Assembly (NCBI GenBank): GCA_902761035.1 | Contig: CACWIW010000030.1 | Span: 1 to 56,044, forward strand | Origin: an uncultured bacterium | GTDB taxonomy: Bacteria > Verrucomicrobiota > Kiritimatiellia > RFP12 > UBA1067 | Direction of reading: 5' to 3' | Length of the DNA: 56,044 nucleotides | Shown: piece by piece, positions 18,131 through 27,051 of the stretch | How positions within the stretch are numbered: position 1 is the first letter of the stretch | Layout: every line of letters begins with the position of its first letter | Made by a program: the position numbers and the translations under genes | The notes under the pieces: generated by a model | What the model was told of the DNA's origin: nothing | What the model saw: the letters and a program-made list of their open reading frames with translations, nothing else | The model's database searches: none

Positions 18131-19237
18131 ATGGTTACAGTTAAATTGGCGTTGACGAGCGTCATGTTGGCGTTGGCTGCGCTTGCATCATCCGCATTCG
18201 CCGCAACGATCCCAGACGGGATGCAGTGGGGCGTGACGTTCGGCTTCTACGCCACGAACGGCTACTTCGGTTCCGTCGAGGCGAAGGCGGAGATCGACGC
18301 GATCGCCCGTGCGGGCGCCACGTGGGTGACGGTGGTCCCGACCGTGTGGCAGGACTCCTGTTCATCCGCCTTTCAGTACAAGGACTTCGCCCTCACCCCG
18401 AACGACATCGAGCTCATGGACGCCATCGACCTCATCCACGCCAAGGGCATGAAGGTGCAGCTGCGCCCCATGCTCGAGTGCAAGGACGGCATCGGCCGCC
18501 TCGGCGTGTGGATGATCCCGGACCGCGAGCGCATGCCCGGCCGCGTCACACGGGAACGCGCGAAGTGGTTCGCCTCCATGGCTGCGCGCAGCGCCTACTA
18601 CGCGCGCATCGCCGAACGCACGAAATGCGAGGCGTTCTGTCTCGACAGCGAACTTGACCGCATGGTGGAGGAGAACGACAAGTGGAAGGCCGTGATCGCC
18701 GCCGTCCGCGGCGTGTATTCAGGTCCCGTCACGAGTTGCCATACGCTCCATACGGGCGTCGTGGACTTCAAGAAGTGCCTTGCTGACCGTAACCACTGGT
18801 TTCATTCGCTCGACTATCTCACGATCAGCTACTACTGCCCAGCACGCACGAGGGCAGACAGGGGGAAGAAACTTTCTGTCGAGGAGATGGCGAAACGCCT
18901 CAAGGGCGCACACGCGCGGATGTCCGCAATCGCGAAGGCAACGGGCAAACCGATCGTTTTCGGCGAGTGCGGGTGCGCGTCTATTAAGGACGGCGCGGAG
19001 TCACCGTCCGGCCTCAACGTGGAGGCGGAGCCGGACGAGGACGAGCAGGCCACGTACATGGAGGCGCTGTTCCGCGTGTTCGCGCATGAGACGTGGTGCC
19101 GGGGATTCCACTGGTGGAAGTGGGACCAGCACTCCCCGAGGCGCAAGGGCGTGACGCGCGAACAGGTCCGCGCGCGCGACTTCACCTTCCGCAGAAAGAA
19201 AGCCGAGGCTGTCTTCCGCCGTTGGGCGACAAGGTGA
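18131..19237 (+). CDS. Secreted TIM-barrel glycosidase-like protein (GH113-like)
   Basis: A 368-residue exported protein with a clear signal peptide from ATG 18131 (VKLALTSVMLALAALASSAFA). The upstream in-frame ATG at 18044 overlaps the previous stop and would bury the signal peptide, so 18131 is preferred; AAGAAAGG at 18117-18124 can serve as ribosome binding site. The body reads as a (beta/alpha)8 barrel: QWGVTFGFYATNGYFG, GATWVTVVPTVWQ, KGMKVQLRPMLE (strand 3), CEAFCLDSELDRM (possible acid/base Glu), DYLTISYY, and PIVFGECGCAS (possible nucleophile Glu). The order resembles GH113 and related mannanase-type hydrolases. The family assignment is an inference; substrate is unknown. Confidence 0.7.
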   Translation: MVTVKLALTSVMLALAALASSAFAATIPDGMQWGVTFGFYATNGYFGSVEAKAEIDAIARAGATWVTVVPTVWQDSCSSAFQYKDFALTPNDIELMDAIDLIHAKGMKVQLRPMLECKDGIGRLGVWMIPDRERMPGRVTRERAKWFASMAARSAYYARIAERTKCEAFCLDSELDRMVEENDKWKAVIAAVRGVYSGPVTSCHTLHTGVVDFKKCLADRNHWFHSLDYLTISYYCPARTRADRGKKLSVEEMAKRLKGAHARMSAIAKATGKPIVFGECGCASIKDGAESPSGLNVEAEPDEDEQATYMEALFRVFAHETWCRGFHWWKWDQHSPRRKGVTREQVRARDFTFRRKKAEAVFRRWATR

Positions 19238-19293
19238 TAAAAACAGCAGAATCATCCTAAATTCCTCATTTCGATTTACCACTCCATGTTATA

Positions 19294-19472
19294 TCTCACG
19301 CAGAGGCGCGGAGAGGCAGAGTTCGCAGAGTTTATCCCATTGCTTTAGTATGTATTTGTTTGCACCAATTGGGTGAAAGAGCTTTCCGAGATTCTTCTTG
19401 TCATGGTTTTCTTTTCCGTCGGATTTCTGAACTTTCTCTGCGCTCTCCGCCTCTCTGCATCTCTGCGTGAGA
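19294..19472 (+). repeat. Imperfect inverted repeat of the CGCAGAGGCGCGGAGAGG type
   Basis: The left arm 19294-19330 (starts TCTCACGCAGAGGCGCGGAG) is roughly complementary to 19436-19472 (ends CATCTCTGCGTGAGA), with about 105 nt of AT-rich sequence between. Within the 396-nt gap 19238-19633 this and the promoter/operator at 19526-19597 are the only structure seen. CGCAGAGGCGCGGAG-like repeats are common as dispersed non-coding elements in environmental genomes. Confidence 0.65.
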
Positions 19473-19525
19473 CTTTCAACCGAGGATTTTAGGATCATAC
19501 CCGCGAGATTTCCTAATTCTTAGCC

Positions 19526-19554
19526 TTGACGTGAGCGCGCGATAATGGTATCAT
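19526..19554 (+). promoter_or_regulatory. Promoter of the ATPase_2/DUF234 gene
   Basis: TTGACG (19526-19531), exactly 17 nt, then TATCAT (19549-19554) preceded by TG-G. The expected start is about 19561, giving a leader of about 70 nt. Confidence 0.65.
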
Positions 19555-19572
19555 TTGTCAACCGAAACCGCT

Positions 19573-19597
19573 GTTAACGAAACACTGGTTAACGAAA
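19573..19597 (+). promoter_or_regulatory. Two GTTAACGAAA repeats, candidate operator
   Basis: GTTAACGAAA occurs at 19573-19582 and 19588-19597 (15-bp spacing), each containing the palindrome GTTAAC; a degenerate third (GTGTTAAG) follows at 19601. They lie just downstream of the predicted start of transcription, where a bound protein would block elongation. Confidence 0.45.
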
Positions 19598-19633
19598 TGA
19601 GTGTTAAGTGATGGCGGTAAGAGAGAGTGCCCA

Positions 19634-20959
19634 ATGAAGTTTTTTGGTCGAGAGCAGGAATTGAAGGAGCTGCGAAAAGTGCGAGATCTTTCTTTCGAGA
19701 GGTCTCGTTTTACGGTTTTGACTGGTCGTAGAAGGGTTGGCAAGACGGAACTTTCACGAGAGGCGTTTGATGACGAGAAGACGCCGTATCTGAATTTGCC
19801 GATTACTCGGCAGCCAGAAGTGACGCTCTGTGCGCAGTTGCAGGAAGAGGCCGAGCGCGTGCTCCATATTGGAATCCATGGAACGTGCACGAGGTTCGGC
19901 GATTTGTTTCGCGAACTGATGAAAGAGGCGGAGAAACGTCCCTACACGCTCGTCCTCGATGAGTTCCAGGAGTTTGTCCGCACGAATCCGGGCGTCTATG
20001 GCGACATCCAGCATGTCTGGGACGAGTATCACAATAAGACGAAGCTGAATCTGGTGGCCAATGGCAGCATCAATCGTCTGATGAACAAGATTTTCTGCGA
20101 CGATTCACAGCCACTCTACGGACGCAATACCGGCACCTTGGCGCTGAAGCCTTTCAGCACGGCTCTTCTGAAGGAAATCTTCCGCTCTTACAAGCCCGAT
20201 TATACCAACAGGGACTTGCTCGCGCTTTGGACGGTCAGCGGTGGCGTGGCCCGCTATGTGGACCTTATGATGTCCGCCCACGCCTTTACGAAGGAGGCGA
20301 TGCTTGAGGAAATCTTCTCGATGCTTTCCGCATACATTCCGGAAGGACGAACCATTCTCGCGGAGGAATTCGGACCCGATTACGGCACGTATTTCACCTT
20401 GCTTGCGGCGATTTCCTCTGGGCAGACGACATCCGCTGAAATGAAGAACCTTCTTGGAGTCGATGTCGGCGGTTACCTCGCCAAACTGGAGGAACAGTAT
20501 TCCATCGTGGTCAAGAAGCAGCCGATTTTCGAGAAGACGACGGCGAAGAACAGTCATTTCCTCATTGACGACTGTTTCTTCCGCTTCTGGTTCCGTTTCG
20601 TGTACAAGCTCAACTACTTGAACGAGCTTGGAAGGCGGGATCGCATGCTGGAGGTCGCGCGGCGCGATTTCGACACCTTCAGCGGATATGCCCTGGAGCG
20701 GTATTTCACGGCAAAGCTCGTGGAGGAGAAACGTTGCACGCGCATTGGCGGATGGTGGGACAGAAAAGGCGAAAACGAGATTGACATCGTCTGCGAGGAT
20801 GAGGACGCGGAGACGTTGGGATTCTACGAAGTGAAGGTTGATCCTTCGCGCTTTGATTCCACGCGCCTCGAAGAGAAGGTCAAGGCGTTCTTTGCCAAGA
20901 ACCCGGAAAAGCAGTCCTTTCAACACACGATGGGGCTTCTTTCCCTAGACGATATGTAG
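19634..20959 (+). CDS. ATPase_2 / DUF234 family ATP-binding protein
   Basis: A 441-residue cytoplasmic protein. An N-terminal STAND/AAA-like ATPase_2 domain starts with the typical FFGREQEL, has Walker A TGRRRVGKTEL (Lys37), Walker B YTLVLDEFQEF (about 103-113), and a conserved GRNTGTLALKPF segment. The C-terminal DUF234 region has a nuclease-like signature (GENEIDIV about 379-386, then GFYEVK) resembling PD-(D/E)XK. Such genes are abundant in anaerobes and are usually single; roles proposed for them include mobile-element or toxin-like functions. A GTG at 19601 would add 11 residues, but ATG 19634 matches the family start. The gene sits alone between secreted enzymes with its own promoter and repeats on the 5' side, suggesting an insertion into the region. 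Confidence 0.85.
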   Translation: MKFFGREQELKELRKVRDLSFERSRFTVLTGRRRVGKTELSREAFDDEKTPYLNLPITRQPEVTLCAQLQEEAERVLHIGIHGTCTRFGDLFRELMKEAEKRPYTLVLDEFQEFVRTNPGVYGDIQHVWDEYHNKTKLNLVANGSINRLMNKIFCDDSQPLYGRNTGTLALKPFSTALLKEIFRSYKPDYTNRDLLALWTVSGGVARYVDLMMSAHAFTKEAMLEEIFSMLSAYIPEGRTILAEEFGPDYGTYFTLLAAISSGQTTSAEMKNLLGVDVGGYLAKLEEQYSIVVKKQPIFEKTTAKNSHFLIDDCFFRFWFRFVYKLNYLNELGRRDRMLEVARRDFDTFSGYALERYFTAKLVEEKRCTRIGGWWDRKGENEIDIVCEDEDAETLGFYEVKVDPSRFDSTRLEEKVKAFFAKNPEKQSFQHTMGLLSLDDM

Positions 20960-21006
20960 AAGAATGGGTCGCAATGCTCTATTTCGTGACAAAATGAAGG
21001 AGGAAG

Positions 21007-22497
21007 ATGGATATTAGAATAATCAAGATTGCCTTTTTGATGAGTTCGCTGCTTGCGGGCGTTGTCCATGCCGGGGCGGGCGTCAAGCGGCCTAACGTCA
21101 TTTTCATTCTGGCCGACGACCTCGGCTGGGGGGACGTGGGCTTCGCATGGCAGAACGCCCGTGCGGAGCGGTTGCCCCGCATCCGGACGCCGCACCTCGA
21201 CCGTCTCGCGAGCGGGGGAACGGCGCTCTCGAACCACTACTGCTGCGCACCGGTCTGCGCGCCGAGCCGCGCCTCGATATTGACGGGCCTTCCGCAAGGA
21301 CAGTGCTCGCTCCGCGACAACTGTTTTGACCAGCCGTTCTCCGAGACGAACACCATCGGCACCGTCATGCGCGCGGCGGGGTACGCGACGTGGGCCGTGG
21401 GCAAGTGGGGCGTCGCGGGAGGAGGGGAATCCGGGCAGCCGGTCACGTCGCATCCGCTCGACAGGGGTTTCGACTACTTCTACGGATTCCTCGACCACAT
21501 GGCCGGACACACTTACTACCACTACGAGGGGCACATCCGGGGCGCGTTCATGGGAATCACCGAGAACCGCACCAACGCGACAGAATCCGCGAAGGGCATC
21601 TACTCCACCGACCTCTTCGCGGCGAAGACGAAGCAGCTGATTTCCGACCATCTGGCGCGGTCGCCCGAAAAGCCGTTCTTCCTCTACCTCGCCGTGAACG
21701 CGATCCACGGGTCCGGTCATTGCGGCAACGACGTTGTCTGCAAGAAGCCGCTCCACGTGCCGGGGCGACCGTATCCCACAGACGGCGTGTCATGGCCGCT
21801 CGCGCCCGAGCCCGTCGATGCACGCAACACGTGGATCGATCCCGCCTACACGAACCTACCGCCGTCTGCCGCGCGATACGCGACGGCGATCACGCGGATG
21901 GACGACGCCATCGGCGACATCGTGCGCCACCTTGAGAAGAACGGACTCGCCCGCGACACGCTCATCGTCTTCACGTCCGACAATGGCCCTGCCGACGAAT
22001 ACGGTGCCGACCCACGGACATTTGGCTCGGCGGGTCCGTTCGATGGGTTGAAGCGCGACGTGTTTGAGGGCGGGATGCGCGTTCCCGCGTTGATCCACTG
22101 GCCGGCGAAGGTGCCGTCCGGCACGGTCGACGCGACGCCTTCGCAGGCTCATGCGTGGAAGGATTTCCTCGCCGCCGCAGCCGAGGGACGCTACGAGCCG
22201 ATGAAGTCGCTCGTCTACACGCGGTACGAGTTCCCGTGGGACGGCGCGACGGAGGCGTTCCGGGAGTTCAAGGCGCGGAAGGGGAAGGTGCGCGGGCTCC
22301 AGCAGATGGTGCGCGTGGGCGACTACGTGGCGCTCCGCGTGCGCATGCGCGAAGGCGGCGCCAAGGTGCGGCTCTACAACGTCGTCGCGGACCCGTTCCA
22401 GGAGCATGACCTCGCGGACGCCCCCGAACAGCGCACGCGCCTCGCGGAAATGACTAAGATGCTCGATAATCGCCGAAGTGATGAAAGTATGCGTTAG
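21007..22497 (+). CDS. Secreted type I sulfatase
   Basis: A 496-residue exported arylsulfatase-type hydrolase of sulfate esters. Signal peptide MDIRIIKIAFLMSSLLAGVVHA; first metal-binding motif NVIFILADDLGWGD (Asp37, Asp38); formylglycine signature C-A-P-S-R with Cys84, then ASILTG; GKWG and DRGFDYFYGF; second metal pair FTSDNGP (Asp325, Asn326); GMRVPALIHWPAKVPSGT. Maturation needs a formylglycine-generating enzyme; none is certain in the window. After PSGT the usual segment (DLLPTLAxLAG...DGxSL) is absent and the sequence goes straight to AWKDFLAAAAEGRYEP, so this subdomain is shortened. Ribosome binding site AAGGAGG (20997-21003) is strong but only 3 nt from the ATG. Confidence 0.9.
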   Translation: MDIRIIKIAFLMSSLLAGVVHAGAGVKRPNVIFILADDLGWGDVGFAWQNARAERLPRIRTPHLDRLASGGTALSNHYCCAPVCAPSRASILTGLPQGQCSLRDNCFDQPFSETNTIGTVMRAAGYATWAVGKWGVAGGGESGQPVTSHPLDRGFDYFYGFLDHMAGHTYYHYEGHIRGAFMGITENRTNATESAKGIYSTDLFAAKTKQLISDHLARSPEKPFFLYLAVNAIHGSGHCGNDVVCKKPLHVPGRPYPTDGVSWPLAPEPVDARNTWIDPAYTNLPPSAARYATAITRMDDAIGDIVRHLEKNGLARDTLIVFTSDNGPADEYGADPRTFGSAGPFDGLKRDVFEGGMRVPALIHWPAKVPSGTVDATPSQAHAWKDFLAAAAEGRYEPMKSLVYTRYEFPWDGATEAFREFKARKGKVRGLQQMVRVGDYVALRVRMREGGAKVRLYNVVADPFQEHDLADAPEQRTRLAEMTKMLDNRRSDESMR

Positions 22498-22570
22498 TCG
22501 TCGCTTGCGGTCGCCAAGCCGTATAGGACGGGCCGCATGTGAAAATTGTCAATTAGAAAGGAAAACAGAG

Positions 22571-25500
22571 ATGAAAATAAAGATGAAAATGAAACTGATG
22601 ACGATGGTTGCGGTTCTTGCGTTTACCTTTTTCACGGAATTGTCCGCTGCTCCCGTTTCTACCAATCTGGCGGGAATGGCCGCCTTGACGTGGCTGCAGA
22701 CGGGAAATCGCCTTGGAATGGGGGTGAGAAACGACATCGGAGCGGTCAAGGCATTCTCCACGGCAAGCGGCGCGGCCTTTAACGTCGTTCACTTGCGGAA
22801 CGGTGGTTTTGTCGTCACTTCGAACGACACCGAAATAGAGCCGATCATTGCTTTCTCCGGAACTTCCGACTTCGTCGAGAACCCGCAGGGCCCGCTCTGG
22901 GCGATGTTGGATAGAGACCTTGCGGCGCGTGCAAGGAAATGCAAGATTGTCGCCAAGTCGCCTTCTGCACGTTCGGTGCCGCTTTCCACGCCGGCCGCGC
23001 AATGGGCCCGGCTGACAAGGGGTGCCTCGCTTGGGACCGAACTGAGGCTGGATGCTGACTACGCGCCCTCGGCAGATGGCGTGGTGTCCGACGTCCGCGT
23101 GGAACCCCTGCTTGAGACGAAGTGGTCCCAAGAGGGCCCTTGCTACAACTTATATACGCCCAACAACTATCCGTGCGGGTGCGTGGCCACGGCGACGGCG
23201 CAGATCATGAGGTATTTCCGTTATCCTACGGGGTCCGTCACGCCGCGTACGAACACGTGCAACATCCAATCAGGGAAGAGGGACATAAACGAGTGGTACT
23301 ATGAAGTGCTGTTCTCGCCCATATCGCTTACGATGCAGGGAGGCGTCTACGACTGGAGCAACATGCCGGCGACGCCCGACAGCGGAATCACGGACGTGCA
23401 GCGAAAGGCGATTGGCAAGTTGACGTCGGATATAGGCATTGCGTGTTTCATGCGCTATGCCGAGAATTTCTCGGGGACGGGGGGATATGTGGCAGGGCCG
23501 GCGCTGACGGACGTCTTTGGATATGCGAACGCATTGCCGATCGTGGCTCCGGGCGGTTCGGACGGTTACTTCTCGGCGGAGACGATCAGGCAGATCCTGA
23601 TTTCTAATCTCGATGCAAAACTGCCGGTCCTGACGAGTCTTGAGGGCCCCAACGGAGGACATGGCGCGGTGGCGGACGGCTACGGGTATTCCTCGGGCAC
23701 GTTCTTCGTGCATTTCAACCTTGGATGGGGAGGCAGCGGTGATACCTGGTATGCGCCACCGAACATAGACGAATTCACCGCCATTGACACCTTCGTCTGC
23801 AACATCTATCCCGACGGAAAGAAGGGCGGCGTCATTTGCAGCGGACGCGTAACGACGTCGACGGGACTGCCCATCGTCGGCGTCAAGGTTTCAGTTCCCG
23901 ATCCAAGCCAACACAAGCGTGGGGAATGCATGACGGACGAAAATGGCGTTTACGCGTTGATTTTGTCTGAAGGGACGTATGACGTTACGGCCTCGAACGC
24001 GAAGGGGAATACCGTTCGTTCCGTCACATTGAAAGCCTGTGAGGGAACTCATGTGGTGATGGACGTCGCATACAATCCCTACCAACTGGGGAGGGTCACC
24101 AATGTCTATGGATTCGACTTCACGCTTGATGCCGGCTACACCACCTCCGTGGTGAAATTCAACGCGAACGGCGGCAACGTGTCGCCGGAATCCCGTTCCG
24201 TTGCGAGCGGTGCGGCCGTCGGTGCGATGCCGATTCCGACGCGGGACGGCTATGCATTCGACGGCTGGTTCACGGCCGTGAGCAACGGTACGCAGGTGAC
24301 GGAGTCAACTGTCGTGAAGGCGGATGTCACCTATTACGCGCACTGGACGAAGTTGCCGGAGTGGCATACGTCGAAAGACTCGGCCATGGCCGAGGCCAGG
24401 AGAACCGGAAAGAAAGTGTTCCTTATAAGCGGGCGCGACTCGTGCTACAATACGATGATGACAAGGGAGGCCTGTTCGGATCCTGCCTTGCTGCTCAAAC
24501 TCGGCGAGAAATGCGTCCTGTGGTATAGCGACTGCGACACGCAGTTCATGGAGACCTACATGTACACGTTGGAGCTGGGCGGATATACGCTGCCGCTTGT
24601 CTGCATCATTGATCCAAATGATCCGGACAACTACATCAAGCAATGGACGAACGGGTACATGGATAAAGCGCAGATAATTGATTTTGTCGCTGACGTCCTC
24701 GAACTGGAACCCGAACCACAGCCCGAACCACAGCCCGGACCACAGCCCGAGCCGCAGCCCACGCCGCAACCTACGCCGCAGCCCACGCCGCAACCTACGC
24801 CGCAGCCCACGCCGCAACCCACGCCGCAACCCACGCCGCAACCGGATCCGGTCGTGGAGCAGCAGGTGTGGAAGGTGACGTTCGACGCTAACGGTGGTTT
24901 GGGAGTCATGGCGGCGCAGACGTTTACAAACAACGTGGCTCAGGCATTGAACGCGAATGCGTTCACGCGGTTCGGCTGGGAGTTCGCCGGGTGGGCGACT
25001 AGCGCCGATGGAGAGGTTGTCTATGCCAATGGACAGAAGATAGCTGTGTCGTCGGGGAAAAAGCTGTACGCACAGTGGACGGGGGTTAACGCGGGACATC
25101 TCGATACTGGTTTCGCCAAGGCGCAGACAGTGCTTGGTGCGCTGTACGGCAAGGGGGGCGCATCGGTTGGGACTGTTCAGGTGAAGGTCGGCAAGATCAA
25201 TGCGAAGAAGGGGACGGTCAAGATTGCTGCGTCAGTGACGTTGCTGATTGACGGCAAGGCGAAGAAGGTCTCGGCGAGGGGGGTGACGGTGGAGGTGGGT
25301 GGAGTAAATGGTACGGACGCGCGGGCGCGCATTCTTCCCACGTTGATTCCTTTCAGGGCACCGGTTGGGGAGATGACGTTCGAAATGGCGGCGGATGGAA
25401 GCTTCACGCTGAAGAATGGCAATTATGTGATGGTTGATAAAAAGGTGGGCGGCGAATGGAGCAAGGTGGGTGCGAAGGTGAATGTGGCCGCGACAAGCGC

Positions 25501-25852
25501 GGCCCTCCCGCAGGGGACGATAGAGGATTTGCTGCCAGATGGCGAGCCGATAGTTCCGAGGGGCGGGAAGTGGTCGTTCGCGAAAGCTGCGTCCGTGAAG
25601 TACGTTAAAGACAAGGCAACGGGCGGGTTCAATCTTGTCATTGATGACACTAAGGGGACGAACCGCTCCGCGATGAAGCTCACGTACACGCCCAAGACCG
25701 GGTTGTTCAAGGGGGCGTTCAAGGTGTACGCAATTCAGGGTGGAAAGCTGAAGAAATTCACGGTCAAGGTAATTGGAGTTGTCGTCGATGGGAAGGGGAC
25801 GGGTAGCGCAACGGGGCCTAATGGGCTGAGCTTTGCCGTGCGGGTGGAGTGA
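22571..25852 (+). CDS. Secreted C10 protease with thioredoxin-like, InlB and shared C-terminal domains
   Basis: A 1093-residue exported protein. Signal peptide (about 1-28); Spi-like propeptide (GGFVVTSNDTEIEPIIAFSG); C10 protease domain with Cys204 (PCGCVATATAQIMRYF) and His364 (GGHGAVADGYGY), followed by FNLGWGGSGDTWY; carboxypeptidase-regulatory-like domain (about 417-507); InlB repeat (about 527-594); thioredoxin-like domain (about 596-711) with a single Cys in GRDSCYNTMM in place of CxxC; Pro-Gln-Pro-Thr linker (about 712-759); second InlB repeat (about 766-838); C-terminal domain (about 841-1093), homologous to that of the BspA-like protein. ATG 22571 is chosen because it starts the signal peptide and has AAAGGAA at 22557-22563; the longer reading from 22478 overlaps the sulfatase. 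Confidence 0.88.
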   Translation: MKIKMKMKLMTMVAVLAFTFFTELSAAPVSTNLAGMAALTWLQTGNRLGMGVRNDIGAVKAFSTASGAAFNVVHLRNGGFVVTSNDTEIEPIIAFSGTSDFVENPQGPLWAMLDRDLAARARKCKIVAKSPSARSVPLSTPAAQWARLTRGASLGTELRLDADYAPSADGVVSDVRVEPLLETKWSQEGPCYNLYTPNNYPCGCVATATAQIMRYFRYPTGSVTPRTNTCNIQSGKRDINEWYYEVLFSPISLTMQGGVYDWSNMPATPDSGITDVQRKAIGKLTSDIGIACFMRYAENFSGTGGYVAGPALTDVFGYANALPIVAPGGSDGYFSAETIRQILISNLDAKLPVLTSLEGPNGGHGAVADGYGYSSGTFFVHFNLGWGGSGDTWYAPPNIDEFTAIDTFVCNIYPDGKKGGVICSGRVTTSTGLPIVGVKVSVPDPSQHKRGECMTDENGVYALILSEGTYDVTASNAKGNTVRSVTLKACEGTHVVMDVAYNPYQLGRVTNVYGFDFTLDAGYTTSVVKFNANGGNVSPESRSVASGAAVGAMPIPTRDGYAFDGWFTAVSNGTQVTESTVVKADVTYYAHWTKLPEWHTSKDSAMAEARRTGKKVFLISGRDSCYNTMMTREACSDPALLLKLGEKCVLWYSDCDTQFMETYMYTLELGGYTLPLVCIIDPNDPDNYIKQWTNGYMDKAQIIDFVADVLELEPEPQPEPQPGPQPEPQPTPQPTPQPTPQPTPQPTPQPTPQPTPQPDPVVEQQVWKVTFDANGGLGVMAAQTFTNNVAQALNANAFTRFGWEFAGWATSADGEVVYANGQKIAVSSGKKLYAQWTGVNAGHLDTGFAKAQTVLGALYGKGGASVGTVQVKVGKINAKKGTVKIAASVTLLIDGKAKKVSARGVTVEVGGVNGTDARARILPTLIPFRAPVGEMTFEMAADGSFTLKNGNYVMVDKKVGGEWSKVGAKVNVAATSAALPQGTIEDLLPDGEPIVPRGGKWSFAKAASVKYVKDKATGGFNLVIDDTKGTNRSAMKLTYTPKTGLFKGAFKVYAIQGGKLKKFTVKVIGVVVDGKGTGSATGPNGLSFAVRVE
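24708..24845 (+). repeat. Pro-Gln-Pro-Thr coding tandem repeat
   Basis: Tandem 12-bp units alternate PQPE, PQPG and PQPT, forming a stiff extended spacer between the thioredoxin-like and second InlB domains. It is a likely site of length variation. Confidence 0.85.
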
Positions 25853-25925
25853 GAGTGCTGGGTACGGGGAAATTACGAACCCTTTAAAACCAATTTTTGT
25901 TTTTCCCACAAGGAGAATTAGAGAA

Positions 25926-26927
25926 ATGCCGATAGAAAAAATGTTTAGAGTTTTCGCAGTCGTCGCAGCATGCGCAGTATGCGGATGCCGCACGAATGAC
26001 GCATTGTCGCTTTGGAACGACGGGACCGCGTCGAAGGCGGCAATCGTAGAGTACGTGAACGCCGTGACGGATGAATCGTCGCCGGACTTCATCCCGCCTG
26101 AGCGGCGCATCGCGGTGTTCGACCTTGACGGGACGCTTTTCTGCGAGACGAATCCGACGTACTTCGACTGGCAGCTCTTTGAGAGCCGAGTCCTTGACGA
26201 CCCGTCCTTCCAGGCATCTGAAGAGCTGAAAGCCGCCGCCCGCACATCGCGCGAGAAGGGATTTTATCCGCCGCTTGGCAACGAGCGCGAGCGCATGACC
26301 GCAGCGGCGTACAAGGGTGTATCAATCGACGAACTCAAAGCAATTGTCCGCAAGTTCATGGATGAGCGGGAGCCCAACCACCCTGGAATGAAGCGCGGGG
26401 GGATGTTCTACCTTCCGATGGTGCAGCTCGTCGAATACCTAGTCGAGAAGGGCTTCGCCGTATATGTTGTCAGTGGCTCTGAAAGGTTTGTCGTGCGTAC
26501 GCTGGTGTGCGACAGGCTGCCGGTTCCGCCGTGGAGAGTGATAGGGTCGGACTATACAATTGTCTCGAAGACGCAGAACGGCAAGGACGGGCTTTCCTAC
26601 GTGTTCGGGAAGAACGACGTCCCGATTCTGGGCGGGACGCAGATCGTGAAAAACCTCCAGATGAACAAGGTGTCGGCGCTCATCCGCGAGATTGGCGTGA
26701 AGCCGGTCCTCTCGTTCGGGAACAGCCATACGGACGCCAGCATGGCGAACTACGTCATTGGCGGGAACAAGTACCGTTCGGCGGCGTTCATGGTGCTTTG
26801 CGACGACATGAAGCGTGAGAACGGCAATCCAAAGAAGGCCGCAGCGATGAAGCAGTCGTGCGAGAAGTCGGGATGGGTTCCGATTTCGATGCGCGATGAT
26901 TGGAAGACGATTTATGGTGAGCAATAG
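25926..26927 (+). CDS. HAD-superfamily phosphatase lipoprotein
   Basis: A 333-residue predicted lipoprotein with lipobox AVCGC near residue 20, so probably anchored in a membrane facing the periplasm or surface. HAD motifs: VFDLDGT (Asp66 nucleophile, Asp68), VVSGSE as motif II Ser, Lys about residue 240, and FGNSHTDASM as the acidic motif IV. It resembles secreted acid phosphatases and phosphoserine-phosphatase-like enzymes; the substrate is unknown, plausibly a phosphomonoester set free by the neighbouring hydrolases. AAGGAG at 25910-25915 supports ATG 25926; the upstream reading from 25833 overlaps the protease gene. Confidence 0.82.
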   Translation: MPIEKMFRVFAVVAACAVCGCRTNDALSLWNDGTASKAAIVEYVNAVTDESSPDFIPPERRIAVFDLDGTLFCETNPTYFDWQLFESRVLDDPSFQASEELKAAARTSREKGFYPPLGNERERMTAAAYKGVSIDELKAIVRKFMDEREPNHPGMKRGGMFYLPMVQLVEYLVEKGFAVYVVSGSERFVVRTLVCDRLPVPPWRVIGSDYTIVSKTQNGKDGLSYVFGKNDVPILGGTQIVKNLQMNKVSALIREIGVKPVLSFGNSHTDASMANYVIGGNKYRSAAFMVLCDDMKRENGNPKKAAAMKQSCEKSGWVPISMRDDWKTIYGEQ

Positions 26928-26934
26928 CGAGCAA

Positions 26935-26998
26935 GGGACGGCTCGCCATACATTGCGGCTCGCCGGGACGGCTCGCCCTACCTTCGGCTCGCCCTACC
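26935..26998 (+). repeat. GGCTCGCC intergenic repeat
   Basis: GGGACGGCTCGCC occurs at 26935 and 26965, and GGCTCGCC(C/A)TACC-like units recur four times in about 60 nt between the phosphatase and the DUF1549 gene. Nothing coding is visible. It looks like a dispersed intergenic element. Confidence 0.6.
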
Positions 26999-27036
26999 AT
27001 TTGTGACATACAGGTGACAAGATTTTCTCTGCAACA

Positions 27037-27045
27037 TGCTTTAAT
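27037..27045 (+). promoter_or_regulatory. Extended -10 promoter of the DUF1549 operon
   Basis: TG-C-TTTAAT ends 6 nt before ATG 27052, so the expected transcription start is the A of the ATG (leaderless). A weak -35-like GTGACA lies at 27014-27019, with a 20-nt spacer. No ribosome binding site precedes the ATG. Confidence 0.5.
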
Positions 27046-27051
27046 AGTGCC

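Noticed and set aside
22478..22570. Upstream start of the second C10 protease
   Set aside because: Overlaps the sulfatase end and would place a charged 31-residue stretch before a good signal peptide.
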